From Phymatolithon calcareum (taxonomy: Eukaryota; Rhodophyta; Florideophyceae; Hapalidiales), in the NCBI GenBank assembly GCA_977006965.1, contig OZ345356.1:1-64000 (forward strand): 64,000 bases of DNA, given 5' to 3'. This document shows, piece by piece, positions 22,101 through 34,003 of this stretch (positions are counted from its first letter, which is position 1; each line of letters starts with the position of its first letter). A program made the position numbers and the translations under genes. The notes beneath the pieces are model-generated. The model was not told the origin of the DNA. It did no database searches and saw only the letters and a list, made by a program, of their open reading frames with translations.

Positions 22101-22394
22101 ACAGCCAAGACCGAATGACGGTTGGGCTCAATGAAATGGGGGGGGAGGAAATTGTATGTTTTTATTTTACAAGCCCTCAACGCCGGTATTCACCAACAAC
22201 AGAGCAGCTTGGGTCTCAGTAACTACCCTGTGTAACAATTATGTTCCCAAATCACAATTGCTGCACTCATCTCCATCATCTCCAACTCTAGTATCCATCA
22301 CTTGCTACGTTCTTCTTCTTCGCAGTAAAAATTGCCGAGTAGGGCAAACCTCCGCAGTCGGAGGTCTTCTCGGCGCGCTTGCATAACTTCCGGG
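22101..22394. other. start of a ~1-kb insertion in segment C; no gene
   Basis: Sequence 22101-23095 is absent from the paralogous 29.1 kb locus. TAGAACA occurs at both junctions (about 22099 and 23089) and could be a target duplication, but the right junction is imprecise. Confidence 0.4.
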
Positions 22395-22730
22395 GGGCTA
22401 ATAAAGGGAAGCCCTCTCGGGGGACAACTTCTGTGGGCTCTTAACATCAGAGGGCGTGCTCTTCAACGAGAGTTCGCTCGGGGGGACAGCTACAGGTAGG
22501 CGCTCTTCAACGAGTGCTCTTTCGGGGGACAACTTCGGGAGGCTCTTCAACGAGGCCTCGCTCTCGCCCCCGGGGGCAACTTGGAGGGTGGCGTTCGTCA
22601 ACGGAGGCTCGCTCGGGGGGACAACTTCGGGGGGCCTTCAACGGAAACCCACTTTGGGGGGACATCTTGCGCGGCTCCAAAAACGGAACCTCGCTCGGGG
22701 GGACAACTTCGGTGGGGACTATCGGCGCGG
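22395..22730. repeat. G-rich degenerate tandem repeat
   Basis: About seven imperfect copies of a 40-70 bp unit around CTCGGGGGGACAACTTCGGG, often preceded by CTTCAACGAGG. Many runs of four to six G lie on this strand, giving G-quadruplex potential. All six frames are partly open because of the repeat, so the short ORFs here are not evidence of genes. Confidence 0.7.
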
Positions 22731-22967
22731 GTTCCGGTTTCCGCGTCGGCGACAACTAGTCTTGCACCGGGTAGGATATCGATGGTTTCATACATTCAGC
22801 ACGTAGCACGATTTCTGATATTTCGCGTCGGTTCGCGGAATGTTTCGGGGTCAGCACTCTTGACTTAGTCTTCAGCGGGGCAGCGTTCTTCATCGCGACA
22901 ACCGATTTCGGCGGAGAAGCCGCCAAAATGCGCGCATTCGTCAAAGCATTCGTCGTGGTCAAAAATA

Positions 22968-22994
22968 CCGGCGCGGGCTACCCGCCCGCGCCGG
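22968..22994. repeat. GC hairpin, 10-bp perfect stem
   Basis: CCGGCGCGGG (22968-22977) is followed by a 7-nt loop and CCCGCGCCGG (22985-22994). Confidence 0.75.
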
Positions 22995-23094
22995 AAATCT
23001 TCAGTTTCGTGTTTCGTGGGCCGTTCGGTCCGGTTCAGGTTTCCTTCGCGGGCGATGTGCCCAATGAAATGAAGTGCCCCCGATGTGTACTATA

Positions 23095-23385
23095 GAACAC
23101 ATTTATAAATATAATGGAACCTGTGAAACTGCAGGGGACGCAAGGCAAGCTAAATACGGACGCGGCTGCGTCCCCTTGAAACTGGGAAGACAATGCAGGC
23201 ACTGGTGTCCTGTTGCTGTCGCGGCACAGCTCATCTGAGGCCTGTATGACGTATGTTTCTATTTCTGTATTATATAAAATTTTATTGTTCGACATGATTA
23301 TGGCGGGGCAGCTCACAGATCTACAGGCTTCTTGTTCATATAGCATGGACTTTCACCGAATAACGCAGAACGCAAGCTAGAAAAT
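23095..23385 (-). repeat. segment C, part 2
   Basis: It matches 29140-29530: AACTGCAGGGGACG, GACGCGGCTGCGT, CATCTGAGGCCTGTATGACGTATG, TTCACCGAATAACGCAGAAC. The block A copy carries about 90 extra bases (29224-29340). Confidence 0.85.
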
Positions 23386-23688
23386 ACCATCGAAAATATA
23401 TTGCGGGTATGCGGGCGATGGGATTGTAGAATATAATTTCAAGTTGGGTGGATGTCTGGAGCTCTAATGGAGGAAAAGGGTGAGAAGGAGACGCAGCGGC
23501 GTCCTAGTTATGGAGCGTAACCTCCACGGAAAGATAATCATTATTTTTCTGTGGAGATTACTAAGTTACTGCTTACTGCATGTGACTCGTCATTATACAA
23601 CGAACCAAAGTCTCCCTCACTTCCGTCCATCGTTCCTCCATGATTACGCCTGCAATGTCCCTCTCGTCAACTCCCACATCTAATTCCC

Positions 23689-25560
23689 CTATGGCACCCC
23701 ATGCTCCGTAGCCTCAAAGTACATCCCCGCAAATCTTCCCAGAAAACTTAATGGCACCAGAAGCGCATGAGCCGCTCTGGGGCGCACTTCCATAGTGTTC
23801 ATGCTGGCGACAAATCCGTCAACAGCAATGTTTCCATGTAACGTCTGCGGGTAATACAGTCCGTACTTCAACTCCCTCTGCACGCACGTCACTCGCGTCG
23901 TACTCCCGTCCGCGCGACGTAACACGTCTCCAACTCTCACATCCCCTGCCGCGACGAGCGCCCCGTCGGCATACACAAAGTGCGTCGGCGAAAGCGAGAG
24001 TCTACCGTGGCTGGTATGTAGCGTGACGAACTCGAACAACGTTTCGCGCTCGCGGTGCGTAAATGGGAACACTGCGGATTACGCGTCGCGTCCGACGGCA
24101 ACCTCATCGCCTGGCTGCAATTCATACATGCGTTTTCGCTCACCGGTGCACAGGGTGAGCTGTTGGCGGTCGTTGGACCAATATGAAATCTGGTAAAGAA
24201 ATTTCACAGTGACAATTCAGAATTGTACATCCGGTTACACACAAGAAGATTGCATGTATGCTGTGGTGGAGGAAATGAATAAGGTTCACTTACCGGATTG
24301 ATTGTCTCGAGGAAGTTTCCGTTGCCGCGAAATCAGCTGGTGTAGATTGTCTTGCCCGTGGTGGCATATGCAAGAAACTTCCAAAAATGTTAATGGGATC
24401 CTTGAAACGGTCTGCACAGACAGAGGGGCAATTGCCATTGTACTTGAAATCGTTCTTCACAACACGCCCGCTAAGCGAAAGGCCAGTGTCTCCAAATGTG
24501 ATACTGCCGGCGTCGATCGGCCTGCTCTTTGCAACGTACATACGAACACCAGAAGTGTCCACAGCGCCTTTGACGAACTTGGGGTTGTCGTAATATGTGT
24601 TGAGGCTTAGAAAGAGGTTCTTCTCCGTGATGACGAGACCGACACTGTTGGGAAGCACACATCTGCCAGTTCCGACCGCCAATGCGGATACAATACTAGT
24701 GTAATCCATGTCACCAATATCTCCTGGACAATTGCCGGTCTTCAAGAATTTGTTAAATGCTTTCGAGCGCCGGGAGGCCGACACGACTAAACGGGCTCGC
24801 CGGCAACGATAGTTAAATTTTCGCTGGATGGTATTTCCAGCTCTACAGACGCGCACGCGTGGGTCGGGATTTTGTCTCCAGGAATGGTATACGTCTTAGC
24901 AAGGACAGTCTGATTGGAGTCTATATCGCTCGGAAACAAAACCTCATCGTCAGTGCTCGGCAAGCTGCCGTCCTTCTCGAACAGCCCCGCTTTCTACCAT
25001 AGCATCCAAACCCTCCGACACCATACGCGTAAATGACTTGCTGTGCACCGGACGTAATGTTCCTGTCTTGTTTGACATGCGCCTGGAGGGCGCGATTCAA
25101 CTTGACCGTGAGTGTACCCCCCGCTGGATCGCGGGAGCATGCGGCCAAAGTGCACGATCCATTGTTCTGACATTTGTCTGCCTCCGGGTAGACACCGCGG
25201 ACTGTGTCGTTCGTTTCTGTGAGGGGAAATGCGACAAACGAGACGTGACGGTCGGTGAGTTTGCACCTGTCAAGACGGCCAGCTTCGAAGGTGACGCTCG
25301 CGACATCGGCGCCGATCATGGTACCGGACGTCGACTCGGAGACGCCGAGTCCGCTCCATGCAGCGCTGGTTGTGTTTCGCAGGGAAGAAGACGTGAATGG
25401 AGTTCCGCAAGCGAGCGTTTAATATACGTTGTCAGCAACTTTCCATCACCTTCGGCAACGTTCAGGTTGACCTTGAGATAATCGTGCACATACGAAAATA
25501 ATTTCAAGAAAATAAGTTTATGCCCTCTATATTCCTCACATGTTCGTCTGCCGCCACCAT
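23689..25560 (-). pseudogene. DOMON / Cu type II monooxygenase / Hint gene, block A copy (broken)
   Basis: Read right to left. DOMON-like at 25510-24990: VNLNVAEGDGKLLTT, SGLGVSES, GTMIGADV. Monooxygenase at 24856-24290: LNTYYDNP, DTSGVRMYVAKSRP, DAGSITFG, matching dopamine beta-/peptidylglycine-monooxygenase catalytic domains. Hint C-terminal half at 24072-23689: LSPTHFVYADG, YGLYYPQTLHGNIAVDGFVA. A ~460-bp deletion near 24145 (relative to block B) removes the end of the monooxygenase and the Hint N-terminus with its Cys. A 1-bp deletion near 24366 destroys the copper HxH motif frame, and part of the copper-A half is missing near 24830. The Hint C-terminal frame itself is uninterrupted. Confidence 0.8.
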
Positions 25561-25745
25561 CGCCTTCTATTTCCATCGGTTCTTCTGACTTGGACCACTC
25601 CATCTGCAAATTACGATGGTCATATCCGTGCTCAATAAATCGCTCAATACATCTAAGAGCATCTGAGACATTAACAAAAACAAACGCAAACCTTCTGCTC
25701 TCTGCTGAGGAAAGAAAGCCTAAAATTCACGAAAAACTTGAACCC
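25515..25745 (-). pseudogene. eIF3g RRM fragment, block A
   Basis: The C-terminal half of an RRM (RRFAFVFVNVSDALRCIERF, HGYDHRNLQMEWSK) resembles the eIF3 subunit G RRM, which usually ends in YDHLILxVEW. The N-terminal part of the gene, present in block B, is absent here; unrelated sequence begins near 25750. Confidence 0.65.
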
Positions 25746-25749
25746 CGGA

Positions 25750-26480
25750 TATGCCTTCCCCATTCACCAGCTCTGCAGTCGCTACGCAAGTAACTTGTTT
25801 CTGTGAGAAATGTGGGGCTGAGAACAAGTTGGCGATGCGAAGCTCGATCGCAGATGTGCACGTTGTTCGTGAGGCCCGTTACGCCTCTCCCAGTTGCACT
25901 TTGTGAACGTAGAATAAACGGCACTGTTGTTGGCCTCGCCACTTGCAGATTGTGTATCATATGATTATGCTTTACAGTGTAGAACTTAAAAAGACAGCTA
26001 TTCGGTCCAAGCAATGATGCTGTGATGTCTAAGAATCTCAGCGGGGCCTACAGTTCAGTTGAAAGTACGCCGGTTCGTCTCCCAGCGGCGGGTGTCTTTA
26101 ACAGAAGGTTGCAGGCAGATAGGCCCCTCCGCCGTCGTGTTCCGCAAACCGGCTTTGCATATCGCGTTAGTTTCGGAAAGGCAGAAAACTGACCAAACTA
26201 AGGCTCTTTTCGAAAAATGGCAAAACACCTTACATGCCTCCGTCGACCACCCACTCTAGGCCGACATCTCCGCCTTTGCTCTCAGTACAGTACAACAGAA
26301 GAAGTTGGAGCTGGAGTTGCAGTTATATAATATTACTGCACGAGGTTGTGATTTTATTTAATTTTCCAATGGATTGTATCCAGCTGCGGTACTTCAGATT
26401 CTTGTCACACACGCATTTGCCTCCCGTCGCAAGAATTAATCAGTGCAACAGTTGTACTAATTTTCAGTAAATACTGTATT
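25750..26480. other. block A-specific sequence, no gene
   Basis: It replaces the eIF3g body found in block B (45750-46555). No recognisable reading frame or repeat. Confidence 0.4.
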
Positions 26481-26539
26481 CCCTTCCATTTACTATCGTC
26501 GTCATGGAGCCTCTGGAGGGGTCAAAAGTAATATGATAC

Positions 26540-28744
26540 TCCATATAATTCTCACTTGAGAACCTTTTCGGGAGCCTAAAGCCGCATTCTCCCCAACTGT
26601 GCAGGGTCAATCAAGGTCGAGAGTGTTTCTACAACCACGCTGTTTAGATGAACACGAGGAGACGAAAATCCGATACCGCCCAGATTCTCATCTTGCTCGC
26701 CAGCACGCATCATATCATCTCCGACCGTACTCCCATTCAACTCTCAGTCTCCCTCCAAACGGCTCGTCCAAATTTTCAGCTTTGGAAGCTCGATGTTTGC
26801 GTTCATAGTCACTTTGTCTCGTAAATTTTGCGTACACGCGACGTGCTCCTCACGCGATATCCATTTGGAAAAGCCGGATAGCAAGCCAAACTTCGTGCAC
26901 AGTAGCGCTGCCAATGCGTTGCACACGGCGAGTTCAGAAATGTTACACTCCTCAGGCCCGCGCGCAACATCTCTCGTCTCCTCATTGTACGCGACAACCT
27001 GCTTGTACGGCTGTCCATAAAAGTACTCCGCCACATCACTCAGCTTCTCCACTCGTGTGTCCTCCTGCGTGCAGATGTCCTTATCGACCGTGACGCCAAA
27101 CTTCAGCAGTGCAGTCTTAATAGCGAAGCTTCCCTGCACCTTTGTGCTTTGGAGTCGGTGTGACTTGTACACGCCGACCTCGCGCACTAGAAACACTGAG
27201 CCGCTAATCTTACGAACAAACTCTTATGGAAGCACTTCCTGGAGGTCGTACAGAACGGCGGCAGCGGCAAACAGGCCCATCTTGCCATTCTCGACTAGAG
27301 TTAGAGCAGAAGAGGAAATCTCGCCTAATACAAACCACGCGGGAGATGACGGACTGAGTTGCTCCATGATTTCATTCAGCTGAATAGTACGGAGGGGGTC
27401 GCACGAGTTGCGAAACTCACAAACGCCGTACAGGAGCGGAATAGTATAGTACGGGGCGTTCGGACCACAATCAATATTCAGTTTCTCACAGCGTTGAACA
27501 TGGCCGATATCTCTAGTTTTGTTCGCCACTTTAAACCACATCTGCTCTAGTGATTTGAAGTAGAGATCACCAGAGTGCTCGTTGCGCTTCGGGTCGGCAA
27601 GAATCGTCATCAGGTCGCAGTCGATAGGGTGGTCGAACTTGATAGAGACGCTAATTAGCACAGAGTCTGCACAAGCGTCACGGAAAGCGTCACGGAAAGA
27701 CGATGCGACGCAGTTGTACGTGCCGCGCGAATTTGTGCACACTATGCATGTGCCGAGCACGGCACGAATAAGGTCATCGTCATCAAAAGCTGCAACCACT
27801 TCTGTTTCCAGCTCCGACCAACACATTTGGTCGCCAGAGAACGTGAACGAAGACAAGGCGAAATTAAAATCAACATCAGGTGCAAGTAGGCAAAACACAC
27901 GTAGATTTCCCTCCACTTCGCAGAAGCAAAAGGCGAACTTTGGTCGAACCATCAGAATCACGGAGAATGTCTTGCTCATACTCCGACAGGGTTCAGGTAG
28001 CACGGTCCTCAGAAAACTAAGAGATCCCATATCTTCCAAACCAGGCTCAGAGGAATCTCGGAACAAACGTTCCACAGCTTCTTGCAGCGTTTCCAATTTC
28101 TCATTGATATCTTCCTCCCATTCCTCGGAGTCTCAAAGATTTGAAAGTGCGCTGCAGAGATGTTCGAGTGCGGTCTTGTACATCTTCTCATGTTCATTGC
28201 ACAGTTCGTCATATAACGAAGCTTGTCCCATTTCCAGAGACGAGTCAGTCAAAGGGAACATCGACGTTAGGAAGGCTTTGATCTCCGGTAATTTCAGTAA
28301 TGAGACTGAGCGAGACTGCAGATTTCACGAGTTTGGAGGTGCTCTCATACTTTCGAACCTTCCGGATTGAAGTTTTCTGAGGCATTCTTCAATCTTGAGG
28401 CTCTTCCTCTCATGCGTCAGTGCCCTCTGCAGTATAATAAAACGCTGATCATCTTCTCCCTCGGCCCTACACGGGCCCCACTTCCGTTTTAGCACAGAGC
28501 CAAGCTGAAGCAGAGAGTCCGCAATTCCTCCATGGTCTTCATCTTCACCATACAAACGGAGCTTCATATCAAGGCTCGAGCGGTATTGTGTCTCGGCCCC
28601 GTCCAGGTCACCCTTCAGTTGAAGTGCAGAGCCCAGCTGATCATGCGAGGCAGCAATATCGTGGTGGGCTTCTTCTTGGCCATACGGGATCTTGTCCACA
28701 ACGCCACCAACGGCGCTCTTATCTCCAGGACCGCTAGTGTCCAC
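26540..28744 (-). pseudogene. TPR-gene copy, block A (chimeric, multiple stops)
   Basis: Collinear with residues ~310-1038 of the intact block B protein. TPR part at 28680-28325 (HDQLGSALQLKGDLDGAE..), central part at 28300-27224, C-terminal part at 27196-26540. In-frame stops: TGA at 28325-28327, TGA near 28132 (Trp in block B) and TAA near 27224. The N-terminal bZIP-like and first TPR units are gone; instead a ~22-residue leader (VDTSGPGDKSAVGGVVD) shared with segment C is joined at the IPYG/VYGG point. It is a mosaic of a foreign promoter and leader with a decayed TPR body. Confidence 0.85.
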
Positions 28745-29530
28745 CGCGACAGTAGGGCGGTAGCGACGCAGGGTTGGACGACGGGCGTACTGAAGGTATG
28801 AAAGGGGAAAGAATCTGTGCTATGGGTGCGTGAGTGTTCAGGCGAAGGTTGGGTTTGCAGGAATGATGAGCTTTCAGAATATTCGATTGTGAGACTACCA
28901 TAACCAGAAAACCATTCACTTTTATACGACCAGAGTTCATTTACGAGCTTTAAAGCACTGTGCAATGGTGTGTTAAACACTGGATAGCCCCCCAATACGG
29001 AAAAAGGAGGGGACCATGCGTGACACTGTGCACGTGAAGACACCTTGACCCAGTAATTGTTAATACCAGAGCCTTCACTGCGGGGTTTCGTCCTCGCTCA
29101 CAAAACTTTAACATAAAATGACCTGGTCGTACAGTGGACTCTTTGAATTGAACGTGTGGAACTGCAGGGGACGCACGGCAGGCTAAATAGGGACGCGGCT
29201 GCGTTCCCTTGAAACTGGGAAGAAAATGAAACAAAGGAAAATATCATACCTGGAAATCTCGAATAGGTACGCCAGGACAGGGCTGGGAAAGGGTACTGTA
29301 CAGTACAGTGTGCTACAGGCAGCAAAGGGACTTTCACTGTAACGCAGGCACTGGTGTCCTTCTGTTGTCGCGGAACAGGTCATCTGAGGCCTGTATGACG
29401 TATGGTCCGATTGCTGTATTTTTTAAATTTTATTGTTCGACATGAGTATGAAGATGCAGCTCACAGATCTACAAGCTTCTTGTTCATATACCATGGACTT
29501 TCACCGAATAACGCAGAACCCAGGCTAGAA
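28681..29530 (-). repeat. promoter/leader segment shared with segment C
   Basis: This is the uninterrupted version of segment C. It supplies the 5' region of the block A TPR copy. The junction with TPR sequence lies at about 28680 within TATGG. Confidence 0.8.
28920..28927 (-). promoter_or_regulatory. TATA box, block A leader
   Basis: GTATAAAA on the minus strand, conserved with 20773-20780, about 180 bp upstream of the leader. Confidence 0.5.
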
Positions 29531-31800
29531 AATATGACAATAGTATGACAAGCACTCCCCTTGACACGGATTGAAAAATGATGAATTTTTGTATTTTATA
29601 TGTGTCATTGGATATGATAAGACTATGATTGGTTTTTAGAGTTAATTGGTCTCCGTCCTCTAATGGGCCCGTACTAAGTTTCTGAATTGTTTCTGACTCG
29701 GACCACTCTCAGGTCTATAAGCCTGAACCCGAAGTTGACTAAGTCAGAACCAACCCTCACCCCATCAACGATCCAACCTCATTCCATCTTCTCCCGTAAA
29801 CTTCAACAATAGTACCAACATTTCAAGACGACTTAACCGTATTTGTGATCGACTGTGCTGCAGCGCGGGTTGCAAACGAGGGAGTATTGCGCATCGTGTA
29901 AGGAAAATACAAAATTGAACTTTGCGCAAAAGCAGAGGCCACCCAGCCATTCAGCAGTACATTCATCTCCAATACATCCATAAGATGGTATGCTAAGGTA
30001 TGCTAAGTACTGAATGCTATTCACGGCGATGGAAGCCCAAGTTAGCAGAGCTGTGCCAAAAGAGTTTGTCTAAGGCGCTGTCGGATGGCACCATTTTGTC
30101 GCAAAGTTTACGTATAACGGAAAGTAGTTCTGTAGCTCTGCATACAGGTGCCTTAGGATGTTATGCGAGACTGTGAAGTATATGCCACTCATCAGCAAAT
30201 AGCTTATTGGGGACGTAAGCAGAGTGAAAGTTCTCACCGGAGCCGTGATCTTCCATAGCTTACACGCGACCCGGTGATTTGGCACCCTTCACTACAAGGG
30301 AAATCTCTGTGCAAGTGGGAAAGACAGGGTGGGGAGCATGCATAATGGGCCTACTGGCATATGGCAAATGGAACCCAAGTGTTCGGAACGCGCTGGAAAA
30401 TGGCGGATATCGATATCGATACTGCAACTCCTTAGCTGTACCTTCATTCTGCATGTTGGACCTTATAGCAAATCCCTGCCCGTGGGTCGCGGCATCGTAA
30501 TAAGGAAGGACAAAGAGAGTGAGACGCTTGATTTGAACTCTGGAAAGTCAGCGTCAATGGCAATAATGGAGGGGCTTCGCGTGTTCAAGGGAGAGTAAAA
30601 AAAAGCTCCGCATTGAGGCAGTTGCACAGAAAATGCCATTACTGAACATTTGAACAGAGAAAAAAAGCGGTTGTGAGAAAAGACGGAAAAAGAGAGCTGG
30701 GGAGAGTGGAATTGGTCTTCGAGCCACCAGAAGCTCATGATTGGGCATTTAGGATTGTCAACGTCGCAAAGAGATATGCACTCAGCCGCGAACATGTTGG
30801 AAGTTTAAATGCTTGTCGAGACACAAATTTTCGTCAAGGTTTGATCTCGGACCACGTGTTAAAGTATGACCAAGAGTACTCTGAAGGCCCTTGAGGCAGA
30901 ATTGTCAGACTTCCTTGCCTGAGGCATAAATGAATCACAAACTTTAACAACGACTGAATGTCCAAGTTTCTTTCCAGGAGCGAACGCGGCAGTAGCTGCC
31001 TCCCTGGGCACATAACGCACGGCGTCACCAACAGCGCTCCTACTTGCAGTTTCCGAAACAAACCGAGTTCTCCGGAAGCTGACAGCCGAGATTTGCGACG
31101 CGCCATTCTGAATGGCACCGTCCAGAATCTTCCCGGCTCAACCAACGCAGACTTCAAATGACACCATTTTTATTGCGGAACATCCGGTGATCACAGCAGG
31201 CCTGCCGCGGTATTTGTACATCTGGAAGAGAGAATCGCCACTTGTCTGTAGCTTATTCACTTGCTGGGAACGCGGTTAATTCCTGATATTAGTGGATCTG
31301 GTTGTAATCTTCAATTGTACTTGAAGTGCGCTTTTCCCTGTATCCGTACGCAGTCTCGCACTATTGCAATAGAAGTCATGAAAGCACGGCCGCCAGGATC
31401 AGTGACGGAGATGATGTTCCTATCAATGCACTGCTTCTCACTGAGCTTTCCATGGCAAACAAAGCTACGGCGAGAAAGGCAATTATTGCAGATGTAAACA
31501 TTCTCTTAGTGTAGTCGAAAGCTGCTGCGCAAGGATGTCGAGGGTGATGTGAAATTGTGCGTTCCGGACATGTAGGAAGATTCTGTATCTATACCTGCTA
31601 CAAACCTTCGATCTGAAACACTTGACTGCATTCGAGAAGCGAGCACAGCAGTTGAGCCTCAAGATAAATCTAGCCCCCAACGAATCTGGCAGGAAAAAGA
31701 ACGCCGCGCACGAACAATAATGTTTTCCAAAGAAAGCAGAAACAGAATTTTTTGTGCAAGATGGTTTTAGGACACTTTCTTAGAAACCCAATAAGAATCA
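29531..31800. other. AT-richer unique DNA with scattered short frames
   Basis: No recognised gene. A plus-strand frame at 30673-30894 (ELGRVELVFEPPEAHDW) looks coding-like but is short, lacks neighbours in frame, and matches no family I know. Confidence 0.3.
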
Positions 31801-31915
31801 GGGGAGAAGCTAAGCATGCAGCATGCATGCGTAGCCTCTGTAGCTCGAACAACACCTGTACAGTGGAGCCCGAGTCCACTCTCGAGAAGGTCGAGCCTCT
31901 CACTTCCAGAAGCGA

Positions 31916-33689
31916 ATGTTCTCCCAAGAGTTCTCTTTTCTCTGCCGCAACTCATCTCTTACGCGCCGCTCACAAGGAGTAGCTCAACCATGTACAGGGA
32001 AGCACTTTGTGGACCTCCTGATGGACAGGAAGCGGTGGGCACCGCACCTTCCAATCGAGCTGGACCGATCGAATGACGCCTCGAGAAGTGAGCCCGTGTC
32101 CAGTTTAGGCGGTCTTTTCGTTAGCATGAGTGGAGCGAAAAATGAAGGTCTTCTCCGGATTCAGCAGCTCGAGGAGCGGATGACTCAAAAAATGGAGAAA
32201 CTGCAGAAGGACCTCCTTGACTTCAGTCGTGTTTCATCTGGAACCTCACGGATCAGCAGTACTAAGATTCGCGGGAATAACGAGAAGAAACGAAAACTGT
32301 CCCAGTTGCCGAAAAGGGCGCCGTACCTGGGTGACGTACTGTAAAAAGACAGAAGACCGTTTCTGAGGAAATAGATTTGCGCAAAGTTTTCCACCAAGTA
32401 CAGCGTTGGATCCCCACTCAACTGAGGTGTTCAGCAACTGTGGCTAAAAAAGCGAGTATTAAGAGCGGCTTATCATTCCTGGCTATAATATTCTTCTCTG
32501 TGGAGAACTACCATATATGGGATCGCCATCATCGTCAAAATGGAAAATTGTAGTGTTCTGTGCTTCGTAATGCCATATCGAGCATGATACTAGCCTCTCG
32601 CAATGCTGAGATTGACCACGTAAAGACATTACTAACCTGTAGACTTGTAAAATAGAAGCCGGAATGTCTGAGATCCTGTTTTCGTCAGTGAGATCTTGCA
32701 ACATGCTGGAGCTAAAGAAGATAATGGTGGGGAAGGTGAAAGATCCGCAGCTGTTGGAAAGGCGTAAGCACACGAGGATTGAAGGCGAGTTTCCGTCGGA
32801 TCCTTTCGGCGTAACGAATTTGAAATCCCTTCTTTCCAGCCCGTGGACATAGAGTCGCACAGAAGTTCTAAAAACCCTCTACAGTAATTTTTCTTTTCTT
32901 CTAGAGAAGAGTTTGAGATTTGAAAGTATCTCTGAGTTGAAATGATTATCATCCGGCGAAAGCCGCCGAAGAGGTTTCACTTCCAGCAACGGTTGACTTA
33001 ACCATTTGGAATATCTCGTCATGCGTGAATTCAGGTATGGCAGACAATGAACTGGACGTTGAGATCACCGAGAGGCTTACCATGATGATGATCGACATTC
33101 CGTGTCTTTAGCTCACATTGTACTGTTTTCGAGAAATTACTAATTTTAGTCCCTCCATCAGTGCTTCGTCTCTCCCACCTACAACAACGACGGGTGTGAG
33201 GTCAGTATGAACAATGTTGCGCTGGAGATATTCCAGGAGACCTTAAGATTGGATGATATTAATGATCTCATGCGATTATCGACCTTGATGCTGCGCACGG
33301 CACACATGACGTCTTTCGGAGTACGTGCACTGGTTCAGAAATATCTGGACAGGTGTATGAGTGATATTGAAGAAGATTCATTTGGACAAATAACCATTCA
33401 TGTGACTGCCAAGTCGGATATGTAAAATGAGTCGACTATCAGAAGTTCCGCGAATGTGAATAATGGAGAGCCTTCCACAGAGTCGATACGAAGTATCAGA
33501 GAAAATCATTTTCTTGCTCCGTTGAAGTCAGTTATGAAGGAGAAAGGAAACCTCTTCGTCAAGAGTCTCGCTTATGGTACGGCTTCCGCGTTTAGTAGAC
33601 TGGCAGATACCGAAAATTCCCAATCTGAAGCGCTGAAAAACGTGGAAGATGATTCTGATCCGGTGGAGAATTTTTTGAGCCATATTTAA
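31916..33689 (+). pseudogene. decayed or intron-containing gene, unknown
   Basis: Several plus-strand coding-like segments lie in line: 31916-32344 (with a coiled-coil stretch LLRIQQLEERMTQKMEKLQK), a frame-shifted continuation to about 32550 (KTVSEEIDLRKVF), 32642-32852, 33150-33425 and 33456-33689 (the last two in one frame, separated by a TAA). TTACTAACCTGTAG near 32625 and TTACTAATTTTAG near 33132 look like branch-point/acceptor sites, so splicing is possible. No family is recognised. I cannot tell a multi-exon gene from a relic. Confidence 0.3.
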
Positions 33690-34003
33690 TTGCTAGGCGA
33701 CATCAAACGGGAAGCGCGTGCGTAATTGATAACTGAATTTCGCTTCGTTAAAGTATCTTCCATCAAATTATGTTGAGTCTTGAAACTATATATGCAATAT
33801 ATTACGCGTATCTAATAAGACGTAGTATTCCATTCGTTCAAAACATTTTTCCGTTGAAGCCTTGATTCATTCTGATTACGTACAACGTGTACGCAGAAAG
33901 CCTGTACTGTTCTCCTCAGCATTGAAAATGGTGCGTACGGAGGAAGTTTAAAATCTAGATCTCAGAACAGCAGCTGGAAAGTGCGATGAAAGCTTGCACA
34001 GGA

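Noticed and set aside
22395-22870. overlapping 65-116 codon ORFs in all frames
   Set aside because: Open because of the G-rich repeat, not because of coding.
27582-28370. 262-codon plus-strand ORF (and the similar 48016-48654)
   Set aside because: Both are antisense to the TPR gene copies; they coincide only because the coding strands are homologous.
33420-33450. 21-nt mini-intron (GTAAAA...CAG)
   Set aside because: It would restore the frame, but introns this short are exceptional; a simple nonsense change is likelier.
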